A stretch of 64,000 nt of DNA, from the NCBI GenBank assembly GCA_017438975.1, contig JAFRUH010000033.1:1-64000 (forward strand), in the 5' to 3' direction. Below are positions 42,223 through 50,416 of the stretch, piece by piece. The position numbers and the translations under genes were made by a program. Below the pieces are notes generated by a model that was not told the origin of the DNA, made no database searches, and was given only the letters and a program-made list of their open reading frames with translations. The first letter of the stretch is position 1; every line of letters starts with the position of its first letter. Origin of the DNA: Bacteroidales bacterium. Its GTDB lineage: Bacteria > Bacteroidota > Bacteroidia > Bacteroidales > UBA932.

Positions 42223-43371
42223 TTAGAATTTCTCGACGGCGTGGTAGGCCGCCACGATTTCGGCGACGAGGGGATCGCCTGCGGCAATCCCGGTATACTT
42301 GACGATCGTATCCTCGAGCCCGTGGGTTGCAATCGAAGTCAGCATCTCGACGCTCTGCGGATCGAATTCGTTCTTGAAATGGAGGGCGGCGCCGATGGCG
42401 AGCAGCAGCTTGTCGTAGGAGAGTCCATAGCCTTTTGCAGTCAGCATCGGGAGGATCAACCGGTCGTTCGGGGCAAGCTTCCGGAGCGGCTCGCGGCCGA
42501 CCCGGTCGACGTCATCCTTGAGGAAAGGATTGGAGAAACGCCTGATAATCCGTTCGATATAAGCGTAATGGACTTCGTGGTTGAACCCGAATTTCTTGAT
42601 CAGTCCTTCCCCGCTCTGGCGCATGACTGCACGGACGAGCGCGCAGACCTTCGGATCGGAGATGCTCTCTCCGATCGTCTGAAGTCCCTTCATCTTCCCG
42701 ACATAGGCCGCCGTGGCGTGACCGGTATTGAGGGTGAAAAGTTTCCGTTCGACATAGGCTTCGAGGTTCTCCACCGGGGACATGCCCTCTATGGCGGGAA
42801 TCGGTCCGACGAAGGAGGAACGCTCCACGTCCCACTCGAAATACTCCTCGACGGCGACGTCGAGCGGAATCTCGCAGCGGACCGGGGGAACGATCCGGTC
42901 GACGGCCGCATCCGGCCAGCCGACATGGTCCCGGGCCCATTTCTCAACGTCGGGCGTGACGAGGGCGAGGGTCAGGGCCTTCAGCTGCGAGGTCGCCCGC
43001 AGGCCGTTCTCGCAGGCGATGATATTGAGGGGCTTCTCCACTCCGGCCGCTTTCCGGGCCGCCAGGCCCTTGGCGATCGCCGGAGCGACGAATTTCAGGA
43101 TCCTCAGTCCTACGGCCGTCGTGACGATATCCGCTTCCGCGATTTCCGCGACGGCATCCTCCCCGCCCGAATGGACGGCCTTGATATCCTTGATGACGAT
43201 GTCCCGGCTGACGGTGTCCATCACGTGGACGGTATATTCTTTCCGTGTGTTGATCTGCTCCAGAAGATCGGCGACGACATCCGCGAAGACGACTTCGTAC
43301 CCAGCCTGTGACAGGACCGCCCCGATGAAACCGCGGCCGATGTTTCCTGCTCCGAATTGTATTGCTTTCAT
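42223..43371 (-). CDS. mtlD: Mannitol-1-phosphate 5-dehydrogenase
   Basis: A 382-residue NAD-dependent dehydrogenase converting mannitol-1-phosphate to fructose-6-phosphate. IQFGAGNIGRGFIGAVLSQAGY is the N-terminal Rossmann loop. ENGLRATSQLK, GHATAAYVGKMKG and FGFNHEVHYAYIERIIRRFSNP are long-chain polyol dehydrogenase signatures. It is the first gene of the eight-gene operon; a TAAATTTG -7 box lies about 24 nt upstream. Confidence 0.94.
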   Translation of the reverse strand: MKAIQFGAGNIGRGFIGAVLSQAGYEVVFADVVADLLEQINTRKEYTVHVMDTVSRDIVIKDIKAVHSGGEDAVAEIAEADIVTTAVGLRILKFVAPAIAKGLAARKAAGVEKPLNIIACENGLRATSQLKALTLALVTPDVEKWARDHVGWPDAAVDRIVPPVRCEIPLDVAVEEYFEWDVERSSFVGPIPAIEGMSPVENLEAYVERKLFTLNTGHATAAYVGKMKGLQTIGESISDPKVCALVRAVMRQSGEGLIKKFGFNHEVHYAYIERIIRRFSNPFLKDDVDRVGREPLRKLAPNDRLILPMLTAKGYGLSYDKLLLAIGAALHFKNEFDPQSVEMLTSIATHGLEDTIVKYTGIAAGDPLVAEIVAAYHAVEKF

Positions 43372-43394
43372 AGAGATTGGTTTATTCGTTCTTG

Positions 43395-43402
43395 CAAATT
43401 TA
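43395..43402 (-). promoter_or_regulatory. -7 box of the mtlD operon
   Basis: Minus-strand TAAATTTG, 23 nt before the mtlD ATG. No clear -33 box. Confidence 0.5.
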
Positions 43403-43469
43403 ACAAATATTTGGTGTATGCAGAGAGATTAATTCCCATTTTTATGAAAACCGGACGGAGAAAAATGAT

Positions 43470-43477
43470 TATCTTTG
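43470..43477 (+). promoter_or_regulatory. -7 box of the glycerol-1-phosphate dehydrogenase operon
   Basis: TATCTTTG, 38 nt before the ATG at 43516, divergent from the mtlD promoter in a 144-nt intergenic space. Confidence 0.55.
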
Positions 43478-43515
43478 TGAACTCTGAAACGTAACTATAT
43501 TTAAAACGGATAATC

Positions 43516-44961
43516 ATGGATTCAAAAGAGAGAATCGCAGCCGCCCTGAAGGTGGCAACCGACACCAAGGTGTTTGAAATGGGTGAGGGAATCCTGGGCA
43601 GGGTTCCCGAGGTTTTCAAGGAACTGTTCCCCGGCCGCAAGGCCGTCGTCGTCGCCGACATCAACACCTGGCCGGCCTGCGGAAAGGAGGTCTTCGCCCT
43701 GATGGAAGCAGCCGGCATCCCGACTGAAAAGTACATCATCGAGAAGGAAGAATTCCACGCCGAATGGCGGTACATCGAGATGGTCGACAAGGTCCTTGAC
43801 GGGGACTTCGCCGAAGCAAAGCGCCTGGAGAACGATCCGGACTACACCGAGGCCGACGCACGGAAGGCTTTCCGCGAGCCCTCCGACCGGTATCCCGTCG
43901 CCGTTTCCGTCGGCGCGGGCGTCATCAACGACCTCTGCAAGCTCACTTCACACCACCATGGACAGGGCTATGTCTGCGTAGCCACCGCCGCCTCCGTCGA
44001 CGGATTCTCCTCTTTCGGCGCTTCCATTACCTACCAGAACGCCAAGCAGACCTTCGAGTGCGCGGCTCCGACCGCCATCCTCGCGGACCTCGGCGTCCTT
44101 GCGGACGCCCCGAAGTGGATGGCCGCCTCGGGTTATGCCGACCTCGCCGCCAAGGTTCCCGCCGGTGCAGAATGGATGATCGCCGACCTGATGGGCACGG
44201 AACCCATCATCCCCGCCGCCTGGGATATCCTCTACCCCCGGCTCCATGCCTACCTGTCCGATCCGGAGGGAATCGCCAGGGGTGACCACCAGGCCATCGC
44301 CGACATCTTCGAGGGCCTGACGATGAGCGGATTCGCCATGCAGGCCGCCCGGAGCAGCCGCCCTGCTTCCTGCTGCGAGCACCTCTTCAGCCACATCCTC
44401 GACATGACCCACCACCGTTTCCACGGCAAACTTCAGTCCCACGGCATCCAGGTGGCAGTCGGCACCCTGACCATGTGCGCCATCTTCGACGAACTCTTCA
44501 AGTTCGACCTGACCAAACTCGACGTGGACGCCTGCGTCGCCGCCTGGCCGACCATCGACGAGGAGCAGATGCGGGCCATCGAAATCTTCCGCACCTTCCC
44601 CGCCCCGAAGCTCGGCTATACCGAAATCACCAAGAAATACAACGATGCCGAGACCGTCCGCGCCCAGCTGTCTCTCGTCAAGAAAGTCTGGCCGGAATTC
44701 AAGAAAAAGCTCCAGGCCCAGGTCTGGTCCTTCGAAAAGATGCAGAAATGCTTCGCCATCGTCGGCGCCCCGACCGATCCGTCCGACATCGGCGTGACCC
44801 GTCACCAGCTGCACGACATGTTCCCGAAGGTCCAGCTGATGCGCTGGCGGTTCAACGCCCTCGACCTCGCCAAGCGCGGCCGGTACTATGACGAACTCGT
44901 CAACGCGGTATTCCTCCCGGGACACGCCTGGGACATCAATGAAGAAAAGCCCTTCAAATAA
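43516..44961 (+). CDS. sn-glycerol-1-phosphate dehydrogenase family protein (AraM/EgsA-like)
   Basis: A 481-residue iron/zinc-dependent dehydrogenase of the AraM/EgsA family (Fe-ADH_2). VSVGAGVINDLCKLTSHHHGQ is the NAD-loop and VCVATAASVDGFSSFGASI the family motif. Metal ligands are plausible in ASGYADLAAK (Asp), SCCEHLFSHILDM (His) and LQSHGIQVAVG (His). It is longer than B. subtilis AraM (about 394), with extra residues near 80-115 and at the C-terminus. The reaction interconverts dihydroxyacetone phosphate and glycerol-1-phosphate. The downstream GlpT-type transporter and porin suggest use of imported glycerophosphate. Confidence 0.82.
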   Translation: MDSKERIAAALKVATDTKVFEMGEGILGRVPEVFKELFPGRKAVVVADINTWPACGKEVFALMEAAGIPTEKYIIEKEEFHAEWRYIEMVDKVLDGDFAEAKRLENDPDYTEADARKAFREPSDRYPVAVSVGAGVINDLCKLTSHHHGQGYVCVATAASVDGFSSFGASITYQNAKQTFECAAPTAILADLGVLADAPKWMAASGYADLAAKVPAGAEWMIADLMGTEPIIPAAWDILYPRLHAYLSDPEGIARGDHQAIADIFEGLTMSGFAMQAARSSRPASCCEHLFSHILDMTHHRFHGKLQSHGIQVAVGTLTMCAIFDELFKFDLTKLDVDACVAAWPTIDEEQMRAIEIFRTFPAPKLGYTEITKKYNDAETVRAQLSLVKKVWPEFKKKLQAQVWSFEKMQKCFAIVGAPTDPSDIGVTRHQLHDMFPKVQLMRWRFNALDLAKRGRYYDELVNAVFLPGHAWDINEEKPFK

Positions 44962-46331
44962 TGGAACCCACCGTAAAACCCATCTTCAAGCTTAAAGGAA
45001 AGGACGGAAAGGTTGATTTCTTCAAGTCCTGGCAGTGGCAGGTCATCATCTGCTCGATGATCGGCTATGCCGTGTTCTACTTCGTACGGAAGAATTTCTC
45101 CTTCGCCATCCCGATGATCCAGGATGCCTATCCCGAGATCACGAAGGCGCAGCTCGGCGCCATCCTCTCCGCGGGCGGCATCATCTACGGCGTCTCGAAA
45201 CTCATCAACGGAATCATCGGCGACCGGACCAACGCCCGGTGGCATCTGGTCCTCGGACTCGGGGTCTGCGTCGCGGTCAATTTCCTGTTCGGATGGACCG
45301 ACAAGCTGACGACCCTCATTACCGGCGCAACGGACGGTCCTGATTTCATCGGCGGATTCATCCTGATCCTGTCGGTGCTCTATATCGTCAACCAGATCTT
45401 CCAGGGATGCGGGTTCGCTCCGTGCAACCACCTGATGGTCAACTGGGTACCCCCGCACGAACTGGCGACCAAGATGAGTATCTGGAATACCTCCCACAGC
45501 GTCGGTGCCTTCGTCGCATCCGTCATCTGCGGATACCTGACGAGCTGGCAGCTCTGCTTCTGGGTTCCGGCCTGTCTCGGACTCGTCGGGGTCTTCTTCA
45601 TCATCGCAACCCTTCGCGACACCCCGAAATCCGTCGGCCTCCAGGAACTTCCGAAGGTCGAAGGCGAACTGGACGAGAGCAAGGGCAAGGACAAGAAGGC
45701 CTTCCGGAAGTTCCTCGTCAAACGGGTCTTCCTGAATCCGGTAGTCTGGATCCTGGCGCTGACCGACCTCTTCGTCTATGTCGTCCGCTTTGCGGTCCTG
45801 GACTGGGGCCCGTCGATGCTCCAGGACATGGGACTGAGCCCGCAGCTCTCCGGATGGACGGTCGGTATCTTCGAAGTGGCCGGCTGTCTCGGGATGATCT
45901 TCGCCGGCTATGTCTCCGACAAGTTCTTCAAAAGCCGCTCCCAGCGGGTCTGTGCGATTGAAATGGTCATCGTCGCCCTCTGCCTCGTGGCCCTGCACTA
46001 TATCCAGGACTGGCACCAGCCGGTGCTCTTCCTGATCGTGCTGGCCCTGGCCGGATTCTTCCTCTACGGCCCCCAGGCCCTCCTCGGCGTCGTGGCGTCG
46101 AACGAGGTTTCCAAGAAAGCCGCCTCCTCCGCCGTCGGAATCATCGGTTTCATGAGCTACCTGTCGACCCTGATCACCGGTTATCCGCTCGGAAAATTCG
46201 CGGATAAATTCGGTTGGCATCCGATTTTCATCCTGATGGCCGCCGTCGCGGTGATCGGCTTCCTGCTGGTCGTGACGCTCTGGAACCTCAAGGACAAGGC
46301 CCGTAACACGGAAACGATTGAAAGCGAATAG
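44961..46331 (+). CDS. GlpT-like organophosphate:phosphate antiporter
   Basis: A 456-residue MFS permease of the GlpT/UhpT family. Markers are MIGYAVFYFVRKNFSFAIPMI in helix 1, GVSKLINGIIGDRTNARWHL in the 2-3 loop, IFQGCGFAPCNHLMVNWVP, and FFLYGPQALLGVVASNEVSKKAA. The conserved substrate Arg pair appears to be kept (RKNF in helix 1; the second near the helix 7 region). It imports glycerophosphate or a similar sugar phosphate in exchange for phosphate. Its ATG shares one base with the dehydrogenase stop (taATG). Confidence 0.88.
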   Translation: MEPTVKPIFKLKGKDGKVDFFKSWQWQVIICSMIGYAVFYFVRKNFSFAIPMIQDAYPEITKAQLGAILSAGGIIYGVSKLINGIIGDRTNARWHLVLGLGVCVAVNFLFGWTDKLTTLITGATDGPDFIGGFILILSVLYIVNQIFQGCGFAPCNHLMVNWVPPHELATKMSIWNTSHSVGAFVASVICGYLTSWQLCFWVPACLGLVGVFFIIATLRDTPKSVGLQELPKVEGELDESKGKDKKAFRKFLVKRVFLNPVVWILALTDLFVYVVRFAVLDWGPSMLQDMGLSPQLSGWTVGIFEVAGCLGMIFAGYVSDKFFKSRSQRVCAIEMVIVALCLVALHYIQDWHQPVLFLIVLALAGFFLYGPQALLGVVASNEVSKKAASSAVGIIGFMSYLSTLITGYPLGKFADKFGWHPIFILMAAVAVIGFLLVVTLWNLKDKARNTETIESE

Positions 46332-47307
46332 ATTAGCCGCCGCGTTGGCGGTGCTCCTCACCCTTGCCGCGGTGCTCCCCCTCGGAGCACAGTCCGTCGA
46401 TGAAATATCCCTGGACGCCCGGGCCACCTTCCACCAGGAGACCCGGGACGGGGTGTATGACTCGCATTTCCAGGGGGATTACCTCAACATCCACATCAAG
46501 GGGACCCTGTCGGAGACGGTTTCCTACCGCGTCCGGCAGCGGCTCAACAAGGATATCGAGGCCCGGAATCCCTTCAAGGCGACCGACTTCCTCTGGATCC
46601 ACTGGCAGCCCAACACACATTGGGGTTTCACCTTCGGCAAGCAGGCGATCCTCGTCGGCGGCTATGAATTCGACTCCCCGCCCATCGAGGTCTACTATTA
46701 CAGCGCCTTCTGCAACGGCATGTCCCAGGTCTACGCCTTCGGGGCCGCGGCCCATTATACTCCGGTTCCCGGGCAGACGATTTCGCTGCAGTTCATCCCT
46801 TCGCCCATCTCGCCTCCGACCCAGAACACCTATTCCTACAACCTCTACTGGAGCGGATCGATCGTGCCCATGTGGAAGACGCTCTGGAGCGTCAACCTGG
46901 TCGAGGATGAGTATCACCGGAAGATGAACTATATCGCCCTCGGCAACAAGTTCTTCTTCGGCCCCCTGGTGGTCGACATCGATTACATCAACCGGACCGC
47001 GGCGGGCCATCCCCGGTTCTTCTCGGACGGAACCGTCATCGGGAAGGCGATCTACACCGTCGGAAAATGGAACCTCTGCACGAAGGTCGGATACGAATGG
47101 AACGATGCGGCGAACGTCGACGCCAACGGTCTGTCCTACGACCTCGTCTTGCCGGCCGGCAACAATTACCTCTATTACGGAGCGGGGGTGGAATACTTCC
47201 CGCTCGGGAACGAGAAACTCCGCCTGCACGCCGTCTATTTCCGGGACAACCACGATACCGTCAACAATTTCGACATCGGGGTTACCTGGAGGATGAGAAT
47301 CTTGTAA
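46318..47307 (+). CDS. Outer-membrane porin-like beta barrel
   Basis: A 329-residue protein with a signal peptide (LTLAAVLPLGAQS). Alternating beta strands such as FLWIHWQPNTHWGFTFGKQAILVGGYEFD resemble OprO/OprP-type phosphate-selective porins, and the chain ends in the charged/aromatic strand FDIGVTWRMRIL. The start is TTG at 46318, inside the GlpT gene (14-nt overlap); no ATG would keep the signal peptide. It probably provides the outer-membrane route for the anionic substrate of the adjacent GlpT-like carrier. Porin fold is likely, specificity inferred. Confidence 0.7.
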   Translation: MKANRLAAALAVLLTLAAVLPLGAQSVDEISLDARATFHQETRDGVYDSHFQGDYLNIHIKGTLSETVSYRVRQRLNKDIEARNPFKATDFLWIHWQPNTHWGFTFGKQAILVGGYEFDSPPIEVYYYSAFCNGMSQVYAFGAAAHYTPVPGQTISLQFIPSPISPPTQNTYSYNLYWSGSIVPMWKTLWSVNLVEDEYHRKMNYIALGNKFFFGPLVVDIDYINRTAAGHPRFFSDGTVIGKAIYTVGKWNLCTKVGYEWNDAANVDANGLSYDLVLPAGNNYLYYGAGVEYFPLGNEKLRLHAVYFRDNHDTVNNFDIGVTWRMRIL

Positions 47308-47314
47308 TTCTGCT

Positions 47315-48613
47315 CTAAATCCGGGCGCCGAGGGCCCGGAGGCGGGAAATGAGAACGGGGATGTCTGCCTTGCGGACGTCTCCGTTTCCTTTTACGGTCA
47401 TCGCTGCGGCGACGCCTGCGGCCTGGCCCAGGGCCATGCACGAGGCCTGGACCCGCAAGGAGGCGAAGGCGCGGCGGTCCGCCGAAAGGCAGCGGCCGGC
47501 GACAAGCAGGTTCGGAAAGTCCGCCGCGATCAGGGCCCGGTAGGGCACATAGGCCGGCTTTTCCAGGAAAGTCAGGCTCTGCGAACGGCCCGCCGAGGCG
47601 TGGATATCGATCGGATGGGCCCCGCGGGAAATACTGTCCTCATAGCGGAAGGCGCTGACATATTCTTCGCCCGTTATCGTATGGACCCCGAGGATCCGGC
47701 GGGTCTCCCGGATGCCCGCCTGGGTCGCGACGGCGGAGACATAGCTGTTCCGGAATTCGGGGAAATGCTCCCGGAGGATTCCGGCCATCCTGAAAACGTC
47801 CTCCCGGAGGCGGCACTCCGCCGCCGAGAAATCGCGGTTGTCGCAGGCATCGGTCCGGGTACGGGTCATGTTGACCGCGACCGAGCCCTCGTGAAGGACC
47901 GTGCAGAACCAGGGCCCCCCGAAATCGGGGATGCCGGGAAGTTCAAGGAGTCGGTTGCGGACCGGAAGGCAGTGGCAGTTCTCGCCCTGCTTGTTGTGGT
48001 GCATGGCCTCCCGGATGAGCGGGGAGTCCGTATCCACTCCGGAAAGGATGAAGTAGGTCGAGGCCGGCTGAAGGGGTTCGCCGGAGAGCGGCTGCATGGG
48101 GACTCCGGCCTGGAAAGCGATATCCGCATCTCCGGTCGCATCGATGAAAACCTGCCCTTCAAGGGCCTCGGAGCTGTTTTTGTTCTCCATCAGGATATGC
48201 GTTACCCGGCCCCCTTCCTTCCGGCAGCCGGTCAAATAACTGTGGAGATAGAGGTCGACTCCGGACTCCAGGACGAGGCGCTGCGCGCACAGTTTATAGA
48301 GTTCCGGATCGAAGGCGACGTTTCCGAGCGGCTTTTCTATCAGGGCGCCCCCCATCGCCTCGAGACGATGGACAAAATCCCAGGGGAGACCGCCCGCCAC
48401 CAGTTCCCCCTTGTAGGTAAATACGCTGATCGGGGCGACGAGACCCGCCGTTGCCATACCGCCGAGGAAGCCGTAACGCTCCACCAAGGCCGTCCGGGCC
48501 CCTTCTTTCGCCGCGGCTGCGGCCGCGATGAATCCGGCGGGACCGCCCCCGCAGACCACAACGTCGTATTCCCCGGTGACGGGGATGTCCTTGGAGATGG
48601 AAAGTGTTTTCAT
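47315..48613 (-). CDS. FAD-dependent oxidoreductase (PF12831 type)
   Basis: A 432-residue flavoprotein. YDVVVCGGGPAGFIAAAAAAKEGARTALVER is split by the dinucleotide-binding GxGxxG near residues 21-26. GFLGGMATAGLV, VFIDATGDADIAFQAG and LLVAGRCLSADRRAFASLRVQ are typical of the FAD_oxidored family linked to sugar and acid degradation in Bacteroidetes. No signal peptide. It starts 1 nt after rsmA in the same direction and converges with the porin gene (7-nt gap). Substrate unknown. Confidence 0.8.
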   Translation of the reverse strand: MKTLSISKDIPVTGEYDVVVCGGGPAGFIAAAAAAKEGARTALVERYGFLGGMATAGLVAPISVFTYKGELVAGGLPWDFVHRLEAMGGALIEKPLGNVAFDPELYKLCAQRLVLESGVDLYLHSYLTGCRKEGGRVTHILMENKNSSEALEGQVFIDATGDADIAFQAGVPMQPLSGEPLQPASTYFILSGVDTDSPLIREAMHHNKQGENCHCLPVRNRLLELPGIPDFGGPWFCTVLHEGSVAVNMTRTRTDACDNRDFSAAECRLREDVFRMAGILREHFPEFRNSYVSAVATQAGIRETRRILGVHTITGEEYVSAFRYEDSISRGAHPIDIHASAGRSQSLTFLEKPAYVPYRALIAADFPNLLVAGRCLSADRRAFASLRVQASCMALGQAAGVAAAMTVKGNGDVRKADIPVLISRLRALGARI

Positions 48614-48614
48614 A

Positions 48615-49430
48615 TCAATGAGAAAGGGGGACAGAGGGAGTCAACAGCCGGGTCAGGGCGATAAAGTCCTCGACGCCGAGGCGTTCGGGACGAAGGTCGA
48701 AGACCGGATTGGATTTGAAGATTTCCGGATCTTCTCCTAAGGAATCCAATCGCGCCTGTATCACTGGTTTCAACGAATTCCGAAGGGTTTTCCGTCGTTG
48801 TCCGAAGGCGGTTTTTACGACCGTCTTGAACAGTTTTTCATCGCACCCGAGATCCTTCCTTCCGTTCCGGCAGAGCCGGATAACGGCGGACTGGACCTTG
48901 GGCGGCGGGGCAAAGGCGCCGGATCCGACCGTAAAGAGATATTCGATATCGTACCATGCCTGAAGCAGGACGGAAAGGATTCCATAGGTTTTCGTCCCGG
49001 GCTTTTCCGCGATCCGTTCGGCCACTTCTTTCTGGATCATGCAGACCACCTCGGGGATCCGGTCCTTGTTGTCGAGGATCTTGAAGAAAATCTGGGAAGA
49101 GATGTTATAGGGGAAATTGCCGATGACGGAGAAGGTTCCGGGCATGATCCGGTCGAGCGGAAGTTTCAGGAAATCAGCCTGGTAGAGGCGCCCCTGCATG
49201 CCCGGGAAATGGGTCAGCAGGTAATCGACCGATTCCCCGTCGATCTCGACGAGCTTCAGGTCGAGGTCCTCTCGGGGGAGCAGATACTGCGTCAGGACGC
49301 CCATCCCGGGCCCGATCTCAAGGACCGGCATCTTCTCCTCAGATACGGGGAGGGCGTCGACAATCGCCTTCGCAATCGCCTGATCCGTCAGGAAATGCTG
49401 CCCGAGGGCTTTTTTCGCTCGAACCTCCAT
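48615..49430 (-). CDS. rsmA: 16S rRNA dimethyladenosine transferase
   Basis: A 271-residue RsmA/KsgA that dimethylates two adjacent adenines in helix 45 of 16S rRNA. VRAKKALGQHFLTDQAIA is the family start. VLEIGPGMGVLTQYLL binds S-adenosylmethionine, VIGNFPYNISSQIFF is the NLPY-type catalytic motif (NFPY here), and AFGQRRKTLRNSLK is the C-terminal signature. The ATG at 49430 is used; a longer upstream frame is antisense to the nuclease gene. Confidence 0.95.
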   Translation of the reverse strand: MEVRAKKALGQHFLTDQAIAKAIVDALPVSEEKMPVLEIGPGMGVLTQYLLPREDLDLKLVEIDGESVDYLLTHFPGMQGRLYQADFLKLPLDRIMPGTFSVIGNFPYNISSQIFFKILDNKDRIPEVVCMIQKEVAERIAEKPGTKTYGILSVLLQAWYDIEYLFTVGSGAFAPPPKVQSAVIRLCRNGRKDLGCDEKLFKTVVKTAFGQRRKTLRNSLKPVIQARLDSLGEDPEIFKSNPVFDLRPERLGVEDFIALTRLLTPSVPLSH

Positions 49431-49437
49431 ACATTTA

Positions 49438-49445
49438 CAAAGATA
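49438..49445 (-). promoter_or_regulatory. -7 box of rsmA, nearly leaderless
   Basis: Minus-strand TATCTTTG ends 7 nt before the rsmA ATG, so the mRNA leader would be only a few bases. Confidence 0.55.
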
Positions 49446-49490
49446 TATGTTTTTTTTCATTATCTTGCAGGGAAATAAACCTATCACACG

Positions 49491-50345
49491 ATGAAAACAC
49501 GCATTGCAAGGGTCGCCGCCGCCCTTTTTCTTGCGGCACTGATTCCGTTCAACGCCGCCGGCTGGGGCCGCATGGGCCATGCCACCGTCGCCAAGATCGC
49601 CCAGAACCACCTCACCAAGACAACCCAGAAGCGGGTCGCCGAAATCATGAAGGGGACTCCGCTTGTCGCCATCGCTTCCTACTGCGACGACTATCGTTCC
49701 GAAATGGACGCCACCTTCCCCCTGGAATGGACGCAAGGGATCGGCCATGCCCATACCTTCGAGGTCGGACCCGACAACCGGCCGTTCGCGGTGCTCTATC
49801 ACCCGGAAACCGGGCGCAAGCTGACCAATACGGTCTATTTCGCCGACCACTGCCTGCAGGATCTCGCTCACGCAGCGGATTTCCCGGATTCCGTCCGCTG
49901 GAAAGAACTGGTCATGGCGACCCACCTCCTCGGGGACATGCACTGCCCCGGGCACGTCCGCTATGCAGCAAAGTATGAGGATATCGGAAAGTATCCCGTA
50001 ACCTTCGCCGGGGAGCTGACCACCTACCACCGGGTCTGGGACCAGCTGATGGTCACGAACCCCCTCCCGTACAGTTTCTCGGACATCGCCGAGATCTGCG
50101 ACGACTGTTCCCCTTCCCAGATCGAGGAAATCTGCAAGGGAACCATCTACGACTGGGGAAAGGATGTCGCTGACAAGTGCCAAGACTGCCGCCTCGACAT
50201 CCAGGACGGCGACACGATCAATGCCAGATGGATCCGGGACCATACCGAGCTGATGCGGACCCAGATCCGCAACGCCGGCTACCGGCTGGCCCACGCCCTG
50301 AACATGGCCTTCGATCCCAAATACGCCCGGAAGCACTCCAAATAG
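49491..50345 (+). CDS. S1/P1-type secreted nuclease
   Basis: A 284-residue zinc nuclease of the S1/P1 family. A signal peptide ends NAAG, so the mature protein begins with Trp, the conserved N-terminal zinc ligand, followed by the GRMGH His. Other ligands fit SYCDDYR (Asp), GHAHTFEV (His), THLLGDMHCPGH (His, Asp, His) and YHRVWDQ (His, Asp). It degrades single-stranded nucleic acids or 3'-nucleotides in the periplasm or outside. It stands alone, divergent from rsmA. Confidence 0.9.
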   Translation: MKTRIARVAAALFLAALIPFNAAGWGRMGHATVAKIAQNHLTKTTQKRVAEIMKGTPLVAIASYCDDYRSEMDATFPLEWTQGIGHAHTFEVGPDNRPFAVLYHPETGRKLTNTVYFADHCLQDLAHAADFPDSVRWKELVMATHLLGDMHCPGHVRYAAKYEDIGKYPVTFAGELTTYHRVWDQLMVTNPLPYSFSDIAEICDDCSPSQIEEICKGTIYDWGKDVADKCQDCRLDIQDGDTINARWIRDHTELMRTQIRNAGYRLAHALNMAFDPKYARKHSK

Positions 50346-50380
50346 ACGGTGCAAACGCTACGCGTTCCCCATTTTTTTGT

Positions 50381-50388
50381 TAATTTTG
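50381..50388 (+). promoter_or_regulatory. -7 box of aspS
   Basis: TAATTTTG, 28 nt before the aspS ATG. The -33 region is not clear. Confidence 0.5.
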
Positions 50389-50416
50389 CGGACTGAAAAA
50401 GAAACAACGTCCATCT

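Noticed and set aside
49431-50354. N-terminal extension of rsmA upstream of 49430
   Set aside because: RsmA family proteins begin at the VRAKKALGQHF region; the extension runs antisense through the S1/P1 nuclease gene and a promoter box lies directly before 49430.
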